A program made the translations under genes and the position numbers. Positions 33,734 to 45,899 of a stretch of 64,000 nucleotides of DNA are shown piece by piece. Where the stretch lies: NCBI GenBank assembly GCA_026545765.1, contig CM048844.1:18050237-18114236 (forward strand), given 5' to 3'. Origin of the DNA: Plantago major. Taxonomy: Eukaryota; Streptophyta; Magnoliopsida; Lamiales; Plantaginaceae. Each line of letters begins with the position of its first letter. Position 1 is the stretch's first letter. The notes beneath the pieces were generated by a model. It did no database searches, was not told the DNA's origin, and saw only the letters and a program-made list of their open reading frames with translations.

Positions 33734-35103
33734 ACAATCGTAGCGAGTGAAATTATGTTTGTAAAATAATAATTTTCGTGTCTTTGGTGATGTGACACAT
33801 ATTACCGCGGGGTTGGAAAAAACAACCGTAACATGTGAAATTATGTTTGTAGAATAATAATCTTTTTGTATGTGTGGTGGGTTGACTACATGCCACCGTC
33901 GGGGTTGTTGGGAAGCAACCCTTTGATATTGTGTTGTATTTTGATTCGGTTTGAGAGATAAATTTAAAAAAAAAACGTGTATGTTACTACTTTAACATGT
34001 CGGTACGATAGGACCCGATACTTAAATGTTATCAACCCGTCAGGGCCCGAACGGGTTATATGTTATGAGTAGTCGTATTTTTACATTTTCTATAGTTAGC
34101 ATAAATAAAGACCCAATAATATAATAGTGGATGAAGAAGTCCTACCCGACGACACACGGCCAACGTTGTTAACATAAGTTTGACTACCTTATTTTCTCGA
34201 TTAATTTATTATTTTCCTCCCCTTTCTATTTATTATTAAAAGTAAACTATATCGTGGCATCATGGCAGTTAAATACTAGTTTAACTTGAAGATCATTGAT
34301 AGAAAACTTTTAAAGTGTGAAACTGATGTTCGAGATGCAATTTGATAACTTTAGACGGAGAATTCCGCGATCTATCTAATACTATAAACAAAAACATAAA
34401 ATGAGATTAAGAAACATGATTGTAATTTTGGATATCCACAGTAGGGTATCCAAAATTTTGTGCATACATGTATTAGGCACCAAAACGGGTATATGAAAGT
34501 AGGCCCGCCTATCAAAACCCAAATTCAAATATACGTTTGAAACTCAACTGTAAGTCAATTGCTAATGACTGCAAGTTGAGTGTTTGACAATCGACTCAAA
34601 ACTCAACTTGAGTTGAAATTTAAAGGTAGTGAATAATAACTGAACTGAAGTAAATGTTTGAAGTTTTGTGGTATTTGGTATTGAATTCTGATTTTGATAT
34701 AGTTTAGTTATCTTTTAGTTTTGAAGTTTTTGAGCTGATAAACTCGAGTAGTATAATGTAAAGTGGATAAACAAACACAAAATTTTGATGAAAATAAACT
34801 CGAGTCGATAGTCAAAGACGCGGAGGTTTCAACAGTGTGTGTGTATTCAAAGTAGTATAATAATTCACAAAGTTTCACCAAGTTTTTAATTCAATTTAAA
34901 TCGCATCCGTTGATCTTTTTTATTCAATTTAAATCTGGTACGTACATGTGTCATTGTTTAAGTAGAAGATACATGGATCGAATCCTATTGGCGTAGGTTT
35001 CTCCCTTTTATTTATTATTTTTAAATGCTTTCTCTGTTTTGAATCACAGTTTTATTGGTTTCTATAAAAACCCTCAACACACGTAGTGTGTTACGTAAAT
35101 GCT

Positions 35104-35170
35104 TGTACGTACGTACGTACGTACGTACATACATACACACACACACACACATATATATAGACACACACAT
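35104..35170. repeat. Compound ACGT / ACAT / AC / AT microsatellite
   Basis: (TACG) units run directly into (ATAC), (AC) and (AT) units over about 65 bp. Confidence 0.95.
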
Positions 35171-36119
35171 GCAAGAACCCTCCCCAAATTTTATTCTGTT
35201 ACTAAAGACCGCTACGTTCTATTACACTATATTAACACGTGACTCGCTGAGTTATATCATTATATTAACACAAGATTCTCTTTTTGCTACTTTATTCATT
35301 ATCTCTCCTACTTTATTCACTTTATCTTAAAACTTGTGCCCGGACCAACATGAAGTTGTGTCCAAGACGACAGAGGGAGTATATGGGTTGGAGTAAGTCT
35401 TACGAGAAATCTATATAAATTATCAGGAGACTAACATATACTGCCAAGAAAATCATTGATGGTATTGCCCTCATGTCCTTCTTTATTTAATAATATATCA
35501 CCGCATCTTTTTTATGGTACGACTAATGATGACGGATATGCTTTTCAAGGTTATGATCCAAATCGAACCCATTCAGGACCTGACGGGTTGATAACATGTA
35601 CTTTATATCGTCATGTATGCCGTCAGACTGTTAAGTAGTAAGCGATACCGTTCTTAACAAGCTGTACTCAAACCAGAAAAAACAAATGTGTATATAACGC
35701 AATTTACAGGGTTGGCTCCTAGCAACCCTCGGGTGGTATGTGGTCCTTCATCTCACACAAAAAAATATTATTTTACGCATATAATTTCACATATTATGGC
35801 AGTATTTTGCACCCACCCACAATCCCCGGGGAAAATATACATTATATTAACTTGACCATACAATGTTGCGGTTTGAAACGGGTTCGGGTATATGCCCAAC
35901 CGGACACGAATAACTTATGATCCTGACCCAAATCCATTCACGACCAATGACGGGATGATAACATATCTCTCCGTCAAACTCAACTTCTCACTTTCCGTTT
36001 TAATCCGTCTCAGCTCAACTTTTCATTCCTAATTTGGAAATTTAAATACTATCCTCTACTTTATTTACTATATTTTCTACTTTATTCCCACTCTTTCATA
36101 CTTTATTCTCTCTTTCCTA

Positions 36120-36592
36120 GTATATATACACACACATAACGAAGAATAACTATTAGCACCTCTTCTCCAAATTATTTACGACAGTACTTTATTTTCCCCA
36201 CACAAACATTAACCCTAGAAATCCGATCAGAATCTCTGTGGGCGTTTTCTTCTCTCAGGTCTTACCGTCTCCTAATCCTCTCGCTCTTGCCTGTCGAGAT
36301 TCTCCTAGGGTTTCGTTCTCTCAATTGGGTATTTTCTCCAGCAGATTCAGCTAGGATTTTACTTCTCTCATCAGGTTAGTCCTTCGTTTCCTGTACAACC
36401 TCGAATTTACTTATTCTGTTCGATTTCCCCCAAAATTCTGAGCGTGAATCAGATCATCATGATCATTAGTTTTCTGGTTTTGGTCGATTTTTGTTGCGCG
36501 ATTGTATCCTATCCTAAAGTATCGTCTCATCTGTATCATGCAGGGATCTACCGAAGTGTTAAGTCTGTTAGTCGGCTCTGAAGAATCGAAAC
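36120..36592 (+). promoter_or_regulatory. eIF3j core promoter and 5' leader with a leader intron
   Basis: A TATATATA stretch at about 36121-36128 precedes a CT-rich leader, with TTAACCCTAG (telo-box-like) at 36209. The leader appears to be spliced: ATCAG at 36374 precedes GTTAGTCC, and TGCAG at 36539-36543 precedes GGATCTACCG. That gives an intron of about 36375-36543 before the ATG at 36593. Leader introns and telo-box-like words are common in plant translation-factor genes. The exact transcript start is not visible. Confidence 0.5.
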
Positions 36593-39500
36593 ATGGCAGA
36601 TTGGGGTAATTCTACCCTCCCAAAATAGTTGTTTCTATTTACTGTTTACTGGCCCAGTTTGTTTGAAGCAATTTTGATCTGTAGTTTGATAGAAACGATT
36701 AGGAATAGGTTCTATGCTGACCGGGTTAATTTAGCTGCCTGTGATAACTGTTTTGTTTCCCCTCTTGCTTAGATATGTGTTGAATTGATGCATACAAGTT
36801 TAGATTGTTTGGATTGCCTTTTAAGTAGAAGGATTTGTGTTATGAATGGGATTTTTCTCGTCTGGTGCCAAGTCAGTCTGATGCAGCTTCTCTATTACTG
36901 TTTGTCATTCTTTGGGTGGGTGGTAAACGATGTTTGTTGGAATTCTGCTCGAAATATTTCACAATAGTATGTTTTAAACTTATGGCTGCAAACTGCTAGA
37001 TCAAATGTTGTCATCAGTCTTGCTTGTTTAAATATCTTATCAATCTTAACACTTGACGGTTCTTTCAGAGGATGAGCCTATTCCAGACCTTCTAAAGAAG
37101 GAGCAGCTTAAGAGTAATTGGGACGATGAAGATTTGGATGATGTGAAGGAATCGTGGGAAGATGAGGAGGAGCCTGCACCGGTATGAGACATACACTCAC
37201 TCATACTGCTCTGACATGCAAACTTTTCCGTGCAGTATCATTTTATTCAGTAGAATGGTTTCTCATGTTTTCTTATAACCTGCTCCTTTAACCAAGGATA
37301 TTGAGTTATTGACTGCTTCTATGACATTGTGGGATAACACAATGAATAGCTCTTCTAAAGTACTCTTTATACTCCGTCTGTCCCATACTTTTCCCTTAGC
37401 TTTTGGGAACTGTTTTTTAATAAATCCATTGCTTAGTACTCCCTTGGGCCTAAATGGAACACAAAATTTTCCTTTATACATGGTGTGTTTGGAAGAGCAT
37501 TGGGTGTATATGTATATCTGCTAACTGGCGGGCCTGACAATAATGAAGTAACGAATGAGATTTAGAAGAGTTTGTTGCCCGCGAATAGGAAAGTGAATGT
37601 CGAATGGAATATTCTTTGAAAAATTGGACATGTTCAGGGGGCAAAGTTTACGTGTGATGGGGTATTGGAATTGCTATTTTGAGAAAGGGAATGTTTTGTT
37701 GCAATAGTCCCAAAAGAAAAGTGGGAAATGGTTTTGTGGGATGGAGAGGGTAGTTATTTTCTAATGCGCCCCTGGCACCGATGAAAGTCTGTATTACGTG
37801 AAATAATGTCATTTGATTGCACCGCTTGCTCCTCATTGCCCTGTTAGACTGTAGATAGCAGGTGGGGTGTTTAGATTTCCATTATTTAATGATGTTATGG
37901 ACACAGTTTCTCTGTTCTTTTTATTGTGAAAATACTTAATATAAAAAACCAAGTATTTAATTATAATTACCGTGGAAGATGGCCATTGTCATTTGTCTCT
38001 AGAAACTACTCATAAGTACCTCAGAAGTTCGATGTCCACAGTTGTTCCATCTCAATTCCCTGCCTCATTCTTGAAGATATTTGGAGAGGTGTTTATAAAA
38101 CAATTGGAAGTCCTACGTAGCAAAAATTGATTCCTGGCCCTTCTTTTTTTCCGAATCTTTTTTATTCTGGTAAATCAGTTCATCACGAACCACTGAACTT
38201 TTTTCTGTATTTATGGTTTTAAGTTACTTTCAGTGATCTCATTTGAAGAATGGCCATTACATGATGCCTTTTAGACTGGCTTTACATTATCTTTAGCCAT
38301 ACTCCTTTCCTTACTGGAGGGGTTTTGTGGAGGTGAAACCCCTTGAGGTTTTGAATATGGTACTTCAACTCTTGACACGTCTATGGTTGGTTGGTTGTTT
38401 ACTCTATGCATGATGTTTCAGGCACCTAAAGTAGAGCCGACTGCTGAAAAGGTTCCTAAAAAGTCTGCTGCAAAGTCAAGTGAAAAGAAAGGGAAGGCTA
38501 TTGAAATTCCACAGGAGGATCCTTTAGATCCTGTAGAAGAAAAGCTTCGCCAACAGAGGTGTGCTTATAATGTTTTGAATACATGTAAAATTGATCCCCA
38601 CACTGTTTTGTGTCTGTTTATTGCCTGGACGTCTTGATTTTGAGATTAATTAGGTATATAGGATAATAGGAATAAGTTTAGAGAGATCATAGTTTTCTGC
38701 AATGCACGTTGCACAGAATATATTTCTCGTATGATTGGTTGCACATATCTTTCAAATATTTGAGGTCGATCCCCTGGCCCTCACCGCGTTGCTGTTCACC
38801 TTGTTACCCTGTAAATTATACTCGTCTCGCGAATGCATTGCCTCAGCCTGTAATTTATATTTTTCTTACGTTATGGCTATTTGAAACCTGTTATTGGCTG
38901 GACTATGTGAAGGTTGCATCTCTAATGTAAATATAATATAGAAGTGATTAATTTTAACAATGCTCGGATACATTTTTCGTCGTGGCATACCTGGTTTAAT
39001 ATGCCTCTGGTATGGATACACCGTGATACATTGATAATCTATATTTTGGCTGTTAACATAAATATATTAGAGACTTCTAGGCTGCATAAGTCTTCCCTGG
39101 CTTTGATTGTTAGAGGTTGCATACCCCTGGTTTCCCTTTAGAGCTTTTATGCCATCTAGTATTTATTATATTAACGGAATATAAAAAATAAAAATAATCT
39201 TCATCTATCTTTGTCCTATTTTATGGAACTTTGACATATCCACATTTGTATCTCTGCCTGTGCTTTCTGGTTGAGTTGTGATCTAACTTCCATTGTGACC
39301 ATTTGCTCAATCTCAATCGTACATTGTAATTTGTCAATTATTATTGTTACTATGTGTAACTCAGTCATTCCATCCTAGTGTTTGTATCAACATGCACTGG
39401 AAATAAATAAGATGGAATTCTTAGGAAAGACCAGTGTTTCCTCAACATTATGAAAATAACCCAGCCAGGTGTTTGACACATTCCCCATGGCTCATTTTCT

Positions 39501-40673
39501 GGTTAAAATGCTTTTTAGCCCTCTTAAGTTTGGCTCTGTCCAAGGTGCCCCTGGAGTCTGCATGTGTTGTTTGGCACCTTAAAGTATATACTTTTGTGCG
39601 AACTGCCCCCCTCAAATTTGAATGTGCGATTTGCTTCTGAAGTGTAAACTTGGTGCGGCTAGCCCCTTTTGTATACAGGCACTAAATTTTAACTTCACGA
39701 GGCAAATTGCACGCACCAAATTCGAAACTTCACGGGGGCAAATCACCCATTCAAACCTTAAAGGTGGTTTGTTTTTTTTTGTTGGGGGGCACTTGAATGG
39801 AAGTCAAATTTAAGGGGGGTAAAACAATTTTGTATTATAAATGATTTGCTCCTGAAGTGTAAACTTAGAATGTATTATTGTTTTGTGGCTTTATCTTGGA
39901 CTAGAATTTGATAAACCAAGGACTCTTTCAAACTTTTAATCCACAACTATGACCATCATCAGCAATGATCCTTTATTTATACTTGAGCTTTTCTTATGTC
40001 CCCTGAGATGAAAAAATCTAGCAAGTGTTAGAGACTGTACTAGCTTAGATATAAGATTGTCTTTTATGCTTTTCTGCAGGCTTGTTGAAGAAGCTGATTA
40101 CAAGTCCACTGCAGAATTATTTGCCAAGAAGGGTGGTGATGATAAGACGATTGACAATTTTATTCCTAAATCTGAAAGCGATTTCAACGAGTACGCAGAA
40201 CTTATTGCTCATAAGCTTCGCCCCTTTGAGGTTTGTTACTTGCTTGGGCTTTTCTATTTCTATCTTATATGATTTTTCTGCAGGATGCTTGACTGTTGTC
40301 TTCTGTGTTGCAGAAAAGCTATCACTATATTGGGTTGCTGAAGTCTGTAATGAGATTATCATTGACTTCTATGAAAGGTGCAGACGCCAAAGAAGTAGCC
40401 TCTTCCGTGACTGCGATTGCAAATGAAAAGATTAAGGCAGAAAAAGAAGCTAATACTGGCAAGAAGAAAGGTATGTGAATTTTCAGTTGCAGTTGCGCAG
40501 TGGAGAAAAATTAATTGTCGTTTATGGAGTTGAATGCTTGATCGACTAAATGGGTTTTTGAACAACTATTCTTTCTGTTAGGTGGAAAGAAGAAGCAGCT
40601 GCATGTTGGCAAGCCAGATGATGACGTGGCTGTTGATACTTATGATGATTTTGACGACTATGATTTCATGTGA
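36593..40673 (+). CDS. Eukaryotic translation initiation factor 3 subunit J (eIF3j)
   Basis: Six coding exons join in phase into 220 residues plus stop: 36593-36605, 37069-37181, 38422-38558, 40080-40230, 40314-40470, 40582-40673. All introns are GT-AG. The protein begins MADWEDEPIPDLL, with acidic DDEDLDD and ESWEDEEEP. A Lys/Glu-rich linker follows, then LVEEADYKSTAELFA, DNFIPKSESDFNEYAELI and KSYHYIGLLKSVMRLSLTSM, and the acidic end YDDFDDYDFM. This is the eIF3_subunit (eIF3j/HCR1) family layout and usual length. eIF3j is a loosely bound subunit of the cytoplasmic eIF3 complex that sits near the 40S decoding centre and helps mRNA binding, start selection and recycling. The start is the first Met after the leader intron and fits the conserved N-terminus. 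It is the only gene in the window that looks intact; neighbours are transposons. Tandem gene partners are absent. Confidence 0.93.
37372..37750. mobile_element. Stowaway-like MITE in the second coding-region boundary intron of eIF3j
   Basis: The left end CTCCGTCTGTCCCATACTTT with CTTTTGGGAACTG and the right end (GTCCCAAAAG, GTGGGATGGAGAGGG) are imperfect inverted repeats of about 45 bp, with TA on both sides. It lies inside the intron 37182-38421 and does not touch the splice sites. Confidence 0.6.
39480..39890. repeat. Repeat-derived block in eIF3j intron 38559-40079
   Basis: The phrase CTGAAGTGTAAACTTGG or a close variant occurs near 39637 and 39853. Related GGCACC/GGTGCC and CCCCCTC/GGGGGG words lie in both orientations between 39500 and 39830. 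It looks like an old inserted element of unknown class. Confidence 0.4.
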
Positions 40674-41392
40674 TCAGATTCAGATATACCCTCTCTCCCA
40701 TCATCTCAAACTGTGTTATGGCATTCAGAATACATTACCTCCCAAAAGACTCAGGCATATGAAGAGAGGATTCTGCGGCGTTTTCTCTTATTTATTTTGG
40801 GATGTACTGATTTTGTAATATTTTTATCCTCCCAGACTACATTTTGGTATTCGCATCAGTTTTGTGCATGTCTTGATTGAAGCCCCACATCTGCTGGTAG
40901 TCGTGTTATGGATCTTGGGCTGTGATCTGCGAAGTGTGAAGATAGAATTAATCATTTAAATCACTGATTATTTATACATGGAAACCAATGGCATTGGCAT
41001 ATTGGAGGTTAAGATCTACTGGTTTTTCCAGATCCAGTCTTGGTAGATTCTTTGCAAGCATTAGTGGATAACATGAAAATGAATGCAAATATAGTAATTG
41101 TAAGAGCCCAACATCAACTTCAAGTCTTTTGCATAATTGATTATGGTTGTGTCGATGAAATTATATAGAAAAAATTAGTCGGACCATACAAGTTCGCTAT
41201 AAGGAAGAACAGAGAGAGTGTTGAATTATTAAATGCTACCTTGACTTACCCGGAAATTGCAGAAGCGATAGCACTCTGTAGCAATCAAGAAATGATTGAT
41301 GACAGTCAAAGTGTCTTTATTAATCATCTGTAATCATTTACAGAATAAAGCTCCGTGCAATCTTTGGTCAGTATGCACATGCAGCTTCTTCT

Positions 41393-41394
<2 letters not shown>
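40674..41394 (+). other. eIF3j 3' untranslated region and following spacer
   Basis: The 3' UTR probably ends within the T-rich stretch near 40800-40870 (TTTTGTAATATTTTTATCC). No canonical AATAAA is clear. Beyond it I see no supported feature up to the T-run. Confidence 0.4.

Positions 41395-41424
<30 letters not shown>
41395..41424. repeat. 30-base poly(T) run
   Basis: An uninterrupted T-run preceded by CTTCTTCTTC. Read on the minus strand it is a long A tail, which could mark a retroposed sequence, but no LINE or SINE body was recognised to its right. Confidence 0.9.
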
Positions 41425-41425
<1 letters not shown>

Positions 41426-42540
41426 AGGTGTGATACACTTGGTAAGAATACTCCCCAAATGTACCATTGTTTCTAGTAGACCAACTCTAACTGTAGTATT
41501 GTTGATTTGTGGGAGAGTGGGAGGCAGTGTTGGGAACTCGGGATCAGGGCATTGGAGCATGGATAAAAAACACTTAAATCCAGTGTTGGGAACTCGACTT
41601 ATGTACGTTTTAAAGTCCCTCACTTTGAGGTCCGACCCCCACGTCGACAGAAGAACCATAATACAATCATATAAGGTCATCAGGTGGTCCGTCCTTTGGT
41701 GACTCCGCATGGGTCTCCTTGGAAATGGGGATTGATTATGTTATTTCACACTAGTTCAGGACCCACCTCATGTACCAATTTGTGGCTTGTCCGAGCTCCC
41801 ATATTCATTGGGTTATACCACCCACTATGGGCAAGTCGTGACGGAGCGGTCGCTTGACTTGCCCTTGTGGCGCTCCCCACAACTCGAAGTGGAATTGGAC
41901 TTGATTATAATTTGGGCCCCTTTTTTATTTTCTTTTTCATTTTTTTCTTATTTTGAATTTTAAAAAATATAAAAATTATATCGACGGTCATATTTTTTCG
42001 AGATCTATAACTAGAGACAAGTGAAGACATACTTCCTCACACCTCACAATTCACCATTTTTATTAGTAATTTATGTTGTTCAGCTTTGCTGTTCGATTTA
42101 AATAAAAAACACTATTTTCAACTCCAAATCTTCAATATATTTGAATATTCTTAATAATATAACTATTATAAGTAATTAAAAAATAAAATAAAAATTAAAA
42201 AACTCTGGCGACTTCTCCATGACCACTATCACATTGGGCAGTCACAGGTCGCGGGAGGAGTCGTCCGGCGACTCGACCAAAAATTGGCCGTGCACAGTGA
42301 GTAATCTTAGGTCTAACACAAAGCAAGTCTACATGCGTGATCTAAACGTGCCACACTCCGACGCCACGTGTTATCATCTAACTTGGTTGACTAACCTCTT
42401 ATTAAGATACAGAGAAATTGGGTTTGTTAAACCCCGGTCTTACCCCCGGTGGTCTCACCCTCTCACTGTAGCAAATACTATGAGATCATCAACATTGATT
42501 AACATGTGGTTTTTTTTTCTTTTTTGAAAACCACATACCT
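41425..42540. other. Repeat-like spacer, no gene
   Basis: AGTGTTGGGAACTCG occurs at about 41526 and 41581. Around 41815-42305, GC-rich edges (ACCACCCACTATGGGC at the left, CACATTGGGCAGTCAC and GGCCGTGCACAGTGAG at the right) enclose an AT-rich middle, as in a non-autonomous DNA element. The ends do not match well enough to call one. Confidence 0.3.
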
Positions 42541-43489
42541 TCAACTACATGAATCACTTGCCTAATCAAGTTGGGTAATTAGGAATGACACATAAGTCAA
42601 AGTTTAATGTAATTCGTCCCGCATCATATGTTGAGGTGGGGAGGTTGCATATATGAAGCTTGAACAATGAAGACATCCATCCACTCCCAAAACAAATAAT
42701 TTTGGTGAGATCCCAAGAGCTTTTAAGTGGGACAACAACTTCTCCTGGTTAATTTTGTTGAGTTAGTCTAGAGGATATGCTTACCGCATTCTACCATTTT
42801 CCATTGCACTAATATATCCAGAAAGACCAAGGTCGGTGAAGCTGGAAATCATTTTTCTTTGCCCCGTGAAAACCCATTGGGCAAAGTGAAGAGGTAGAAG
42901 ATTAAATAGTCTGGTCGAAAATCTTTAATTGTGGTTGCTAAAAATCGACGCAACTGGATTTTTCCAACCTAATTTGCGAATGTTAACTCATTTCACAGTA
43001 ATGAGCTCGGGCTTTGATACTGGGCCTATGCCCTATGGGCTAGGACTCCATCAATTATTATTTTTTGCCATATTCATACTTCTAATAATATTACATCTGC
43101 CTCGTTATAAGTATCTTATTTATCAACTAGAATTAGCGATACACGCTACACATGGAAGCATATTTTGGATGTAAACTATGTTTTTCTTAGATGGATGTTA
43201 CAAGTTGTTCAGATCGAATCAGACGATTGAGTTTTTAAAGATTTTTTAGGAGGTATTGGTGAAGTGTCTTCTGCGAATTCGTTCAATACATATGCTTAGT
43301 TTATTAGTAACAACGAAGATTTAATTGTTTGTGCTAATCTTAATGAATTGATTTGTGTAGACAATAAATACAATTTGTGAGGTTCGTGTAATGATACTGT
43401 TTTGATTATATATCATCATTCACCCTCTTAACATCTCCTTGGCATTTTGGTAATCATTTGTTTCTCTTATCTGGCAAATTCTTTCTTAG
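42541..43489. other. Spacer, nothing recognised
   Basis: Short frames only; no element ends or RNA genes seen. Confidence 0.35.
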
Positions 43490-43675
43490 CGTAATTTTAA
43501 ATAATTTAATAAAATCATATAATGAAAATACAAGAATTAAAATTTGAATATATGATTTTATTAAATAATTTATTATTATATTTTAAGAGTAATTTGTAGT
43601 TAAATTCGAAAATAGTTGACTGGTTAAAGTTAAAATAGAAAGATTTTTTTGGAATCTTGAGGGAGTGTATTAAAT
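43490..43675. mobile_element. Stowaway-like MITE fragment
   Basis: Shares TAAATAATTTAATAAAATCATATAA-type sequence with the MITE at 32350-32598 and ends GAGGGAGTGTA. The left end is not clear. It sits at the 3' edge of a decayed minus-strand gene. Confidence 0.4.
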
Positions 43676-44400
43676 TTATGTCACCAGAAGAATTTCCTAA
43701 ACTCTGAACAGTATGTATATTCATTGAAGAAGCTTCATTCTGCTCTGAAGCACCCAAAGATTCGTCCTTTTGTCTTGTTCGATGTCTGTTCACCACCATC
43801 CTTTTCTTTCTCCTTCGCTTCACCTCTTCCAGTTGCTTCGAAGCCTCCGCTAAACCACCTTCTTAGCCTGCAACAGATCTAGGAGCATAATAGTCCGAAT
43901 GAGCTTCAATCCGTGAGTTAATATGAAGGTAGAGAGATGAGATCGAGTAATTTAATCGAAGAGGAGAATTGACTGAGCAGTGTAGGGTTTGAGCTTCTCA
44001 ACCAGACTACCATACTTGTGAAGAGATCGCCATTGAGCATCGTCTAATCCATGGCCTAAACAAAATCGATGTCAATTAATAGTGGTGCTTCCATGGCCTG
44101 AACAGTATATTCATCGTAATACCGTGTAAGCGGTTTGTTAGTGTGGGAGGTGAGATCACCCGAATAAGACCGGGACAAATTTTCTTGTGGTATGTTACTT
44201 TTCATTGAAATTCTTGAAGGCGAATTGTAGTATAAAATATAACTAGCTGAAGCGAATGAATGGGCCAGGCTGAATGAGTTTTAAGTTGAAAAGAACAGAG
44301 CCCAAGGAGAAAATTGAAGCGAGATAGATGGAGAGAGATAAGGGTTTCGTAACTTACACGCGCCTTGTATTGTTGAAAGCTGAGACTGGGCCTTTTATAG
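43640..44400 (-). pseudogene. Decayed gene of unknown function, minus strand
   Basis: On the minus strand, CTATAAAAGGCCCAG at about 44400 is a good TATA box. It is followed by a CT-rich leader with a TGTAAGT donor-like site. Downstream frames look like real protein: AQWRSLHKYGSLVEKLKPYT (about 44040-43970), EAHSDYYAPRSVAG, then a basic block EASKQLEEVKRRRKKRMVVN and RHRTRQKDESLGASEQNEAS. A stop separates two of these pieces and frames change, so I read it as a pseudogene. A Tourist-like MITE piece lies in its leader. I do not recognise the family. Confidence 0.4.
44220..44302. mobile_element. Partial Tourist-like MITE
   Basis: TTGTAGTATAAAATATAACTA, GGGCCAGGCTGAATGAG and the right end AAAAGAACAGAGCC match the 29058-29213 copy. 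The left third is absent. Confidence 0.6.
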
Positions 44401-44534
44401 ATAATTGTACTGTCAGGACAGAAATTGAGTATAAATCGGGTCATCCTCCACGCGCCAACTATTTTGTTATATTATTATATTAATTATTAATAATAAATTA
44501 TTAATTATTATTATTACTTTTAATAAGTCACATT

Positions 44535-44910
44535 TGTTAGAGATTATATAACTAATGTGATAGGAAAGAAAAGAAGAACAATAAGAAAGGAGAAAGTAGA
44601 GTAGAAAAATATATCATTCATCTTATCAAATGATACAAGCGTATTCAACAAATATCATGAGCCACTATTTATAGGCTACAAGTAGGAGTAGATTTAATCT
44701 CATAATAAAGTATAATAGTAGTGGGGTCAATGGAGTTACAAGAGTTACAATAGAATGTAAATGGTGACCTTTAACCTATAATCAATAAGGGATAGTAGTG
44801 GGGTGATTGGAGTTACAAGAGTTACAAAGAAGTGGATGTGGTGAATGAACATTCATTGACTTGAGAATGTGCCTCGTTAAAACCTTGAAGTATCATATTA
44901 TTACATGACA
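44535..44910 (-). repeat. 3' LTR of the Copia-type element
   Basis: Starts TGTTAG and ends ATGACA on the plus strand. The TATA-like CTATAAATAGTGG is readable on the minus strand near 44668. It is followed by the polypurine complement CTCCCCCTT. Confidence 0.65.
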
Positions 44911-45899
44911 CTCCCCCTTGATTGTCCATTGACTTGAAAATGTGCCTTGTTAAAACCTTACTAGCAAAAACCGAGTAGGAAAAAGTCTAGTGAAAGAAAA
45001 CAGAGTACATCATCCTTATTAAAAGAAAATACGCTTTGGTAATACTGCCTCGTTAAAAACCTTGCTAAGAAAAACCTTAGTCAAGGAAAAGATTACAGTG
45101 CGTATTTGCTCCCCCTCATGAGTGCATCATTTCATTTATATCCACCATATTCATATTGTCTTCTGGACAATTTGTTGATTGACATTATCAACATTATATG
45201 TTGAACGTAAAGTGCTTCGTTGCGAACTTCATCCATCATGTATCTGAATTATCTTCAATGAGCAACGAATGTCCCACCATATATTGTTCATCACATAAGT
45301 CCTCAAGTGTTTCTGCATGGTTAGAATAAGAACACAAAAATTTGTCGATATATACGTTTATCTTCATGAGAAGAACGTCTCGAGCACTTGAAGAATTAGA
45401 TTTCTTCAAACTATATTTTAAGTTTTCTTCAATATGATATGTGATCATTTTGAAAACTTTGCAAAATAATCTTGTCACGAGAAAATGAATTCTAAATCTC
45501 CATCATATTTGTAAATGTAAAGATAACTATCAAGTTATATAACCTTATCTTTACAACATATGTCACAATCATGGAGATATGGAAATAACCATATATGCGC
45601 TTAAAATGTTGCCTCGTTAAAAACCTCATTAGGAAAAACCCGATGGGGTAAAAACCTAGCAAGGGAAAAGAGTGCAACAATTGATCCTATGGAATCTTAA
45701 AAGCACTCATGGCTTTTCAGTCATTATCTCCCTTTACATGACAAGATACATACCTTCTTCAGAAGGTATAGTAAAGGATTGTAAACTTCTTGTTAACTCG
45801 GCTTTTAAGAATTTGTATTCTTAGTTGACAAATGATTAAGGTACTTTTGGACCATGTCAATCTCAATATTGTTAACAAGAGTAATCATTGTATATGCTC

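Larger units (their letters stand above)
33690..35850. mobile_element. Element with long (about 300 bp) inverted arms
   Basis: The left arm (about 33690-34065) and right arm (about 35540-35850) are diverged inverted copies. Shared words in order include GGGTGGGTG, GTGAAATTAT, AATAATA, the GGGTTG/CAACCC pair and TTATCAACCCGTCAGG. In the left arm an 88-bp stretch around GTGAAATTATGTTTGTA is duplicated in tandem. The 1.5-kb centre has no recognisable gene and carries microsatellites and a MITE end at about 35335-35384. It fits a foldback or Mutator-like non-autonomous element. No target duplication was found. Confidence 0.5.

Noticed and set aside
39434-39813. Short plus-strand frames inside the long eIF3j intron as an extra exon
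   Set aside because: They would break the conserved eIF3j sequence, which joins perfectly without them.
41395-42540. LINE or SINE with poly(A) tail on the minus strand
   Set aside because: Beyond the T-run there is no reverse transcriptase, A/B box or target duplication that I can recognise.
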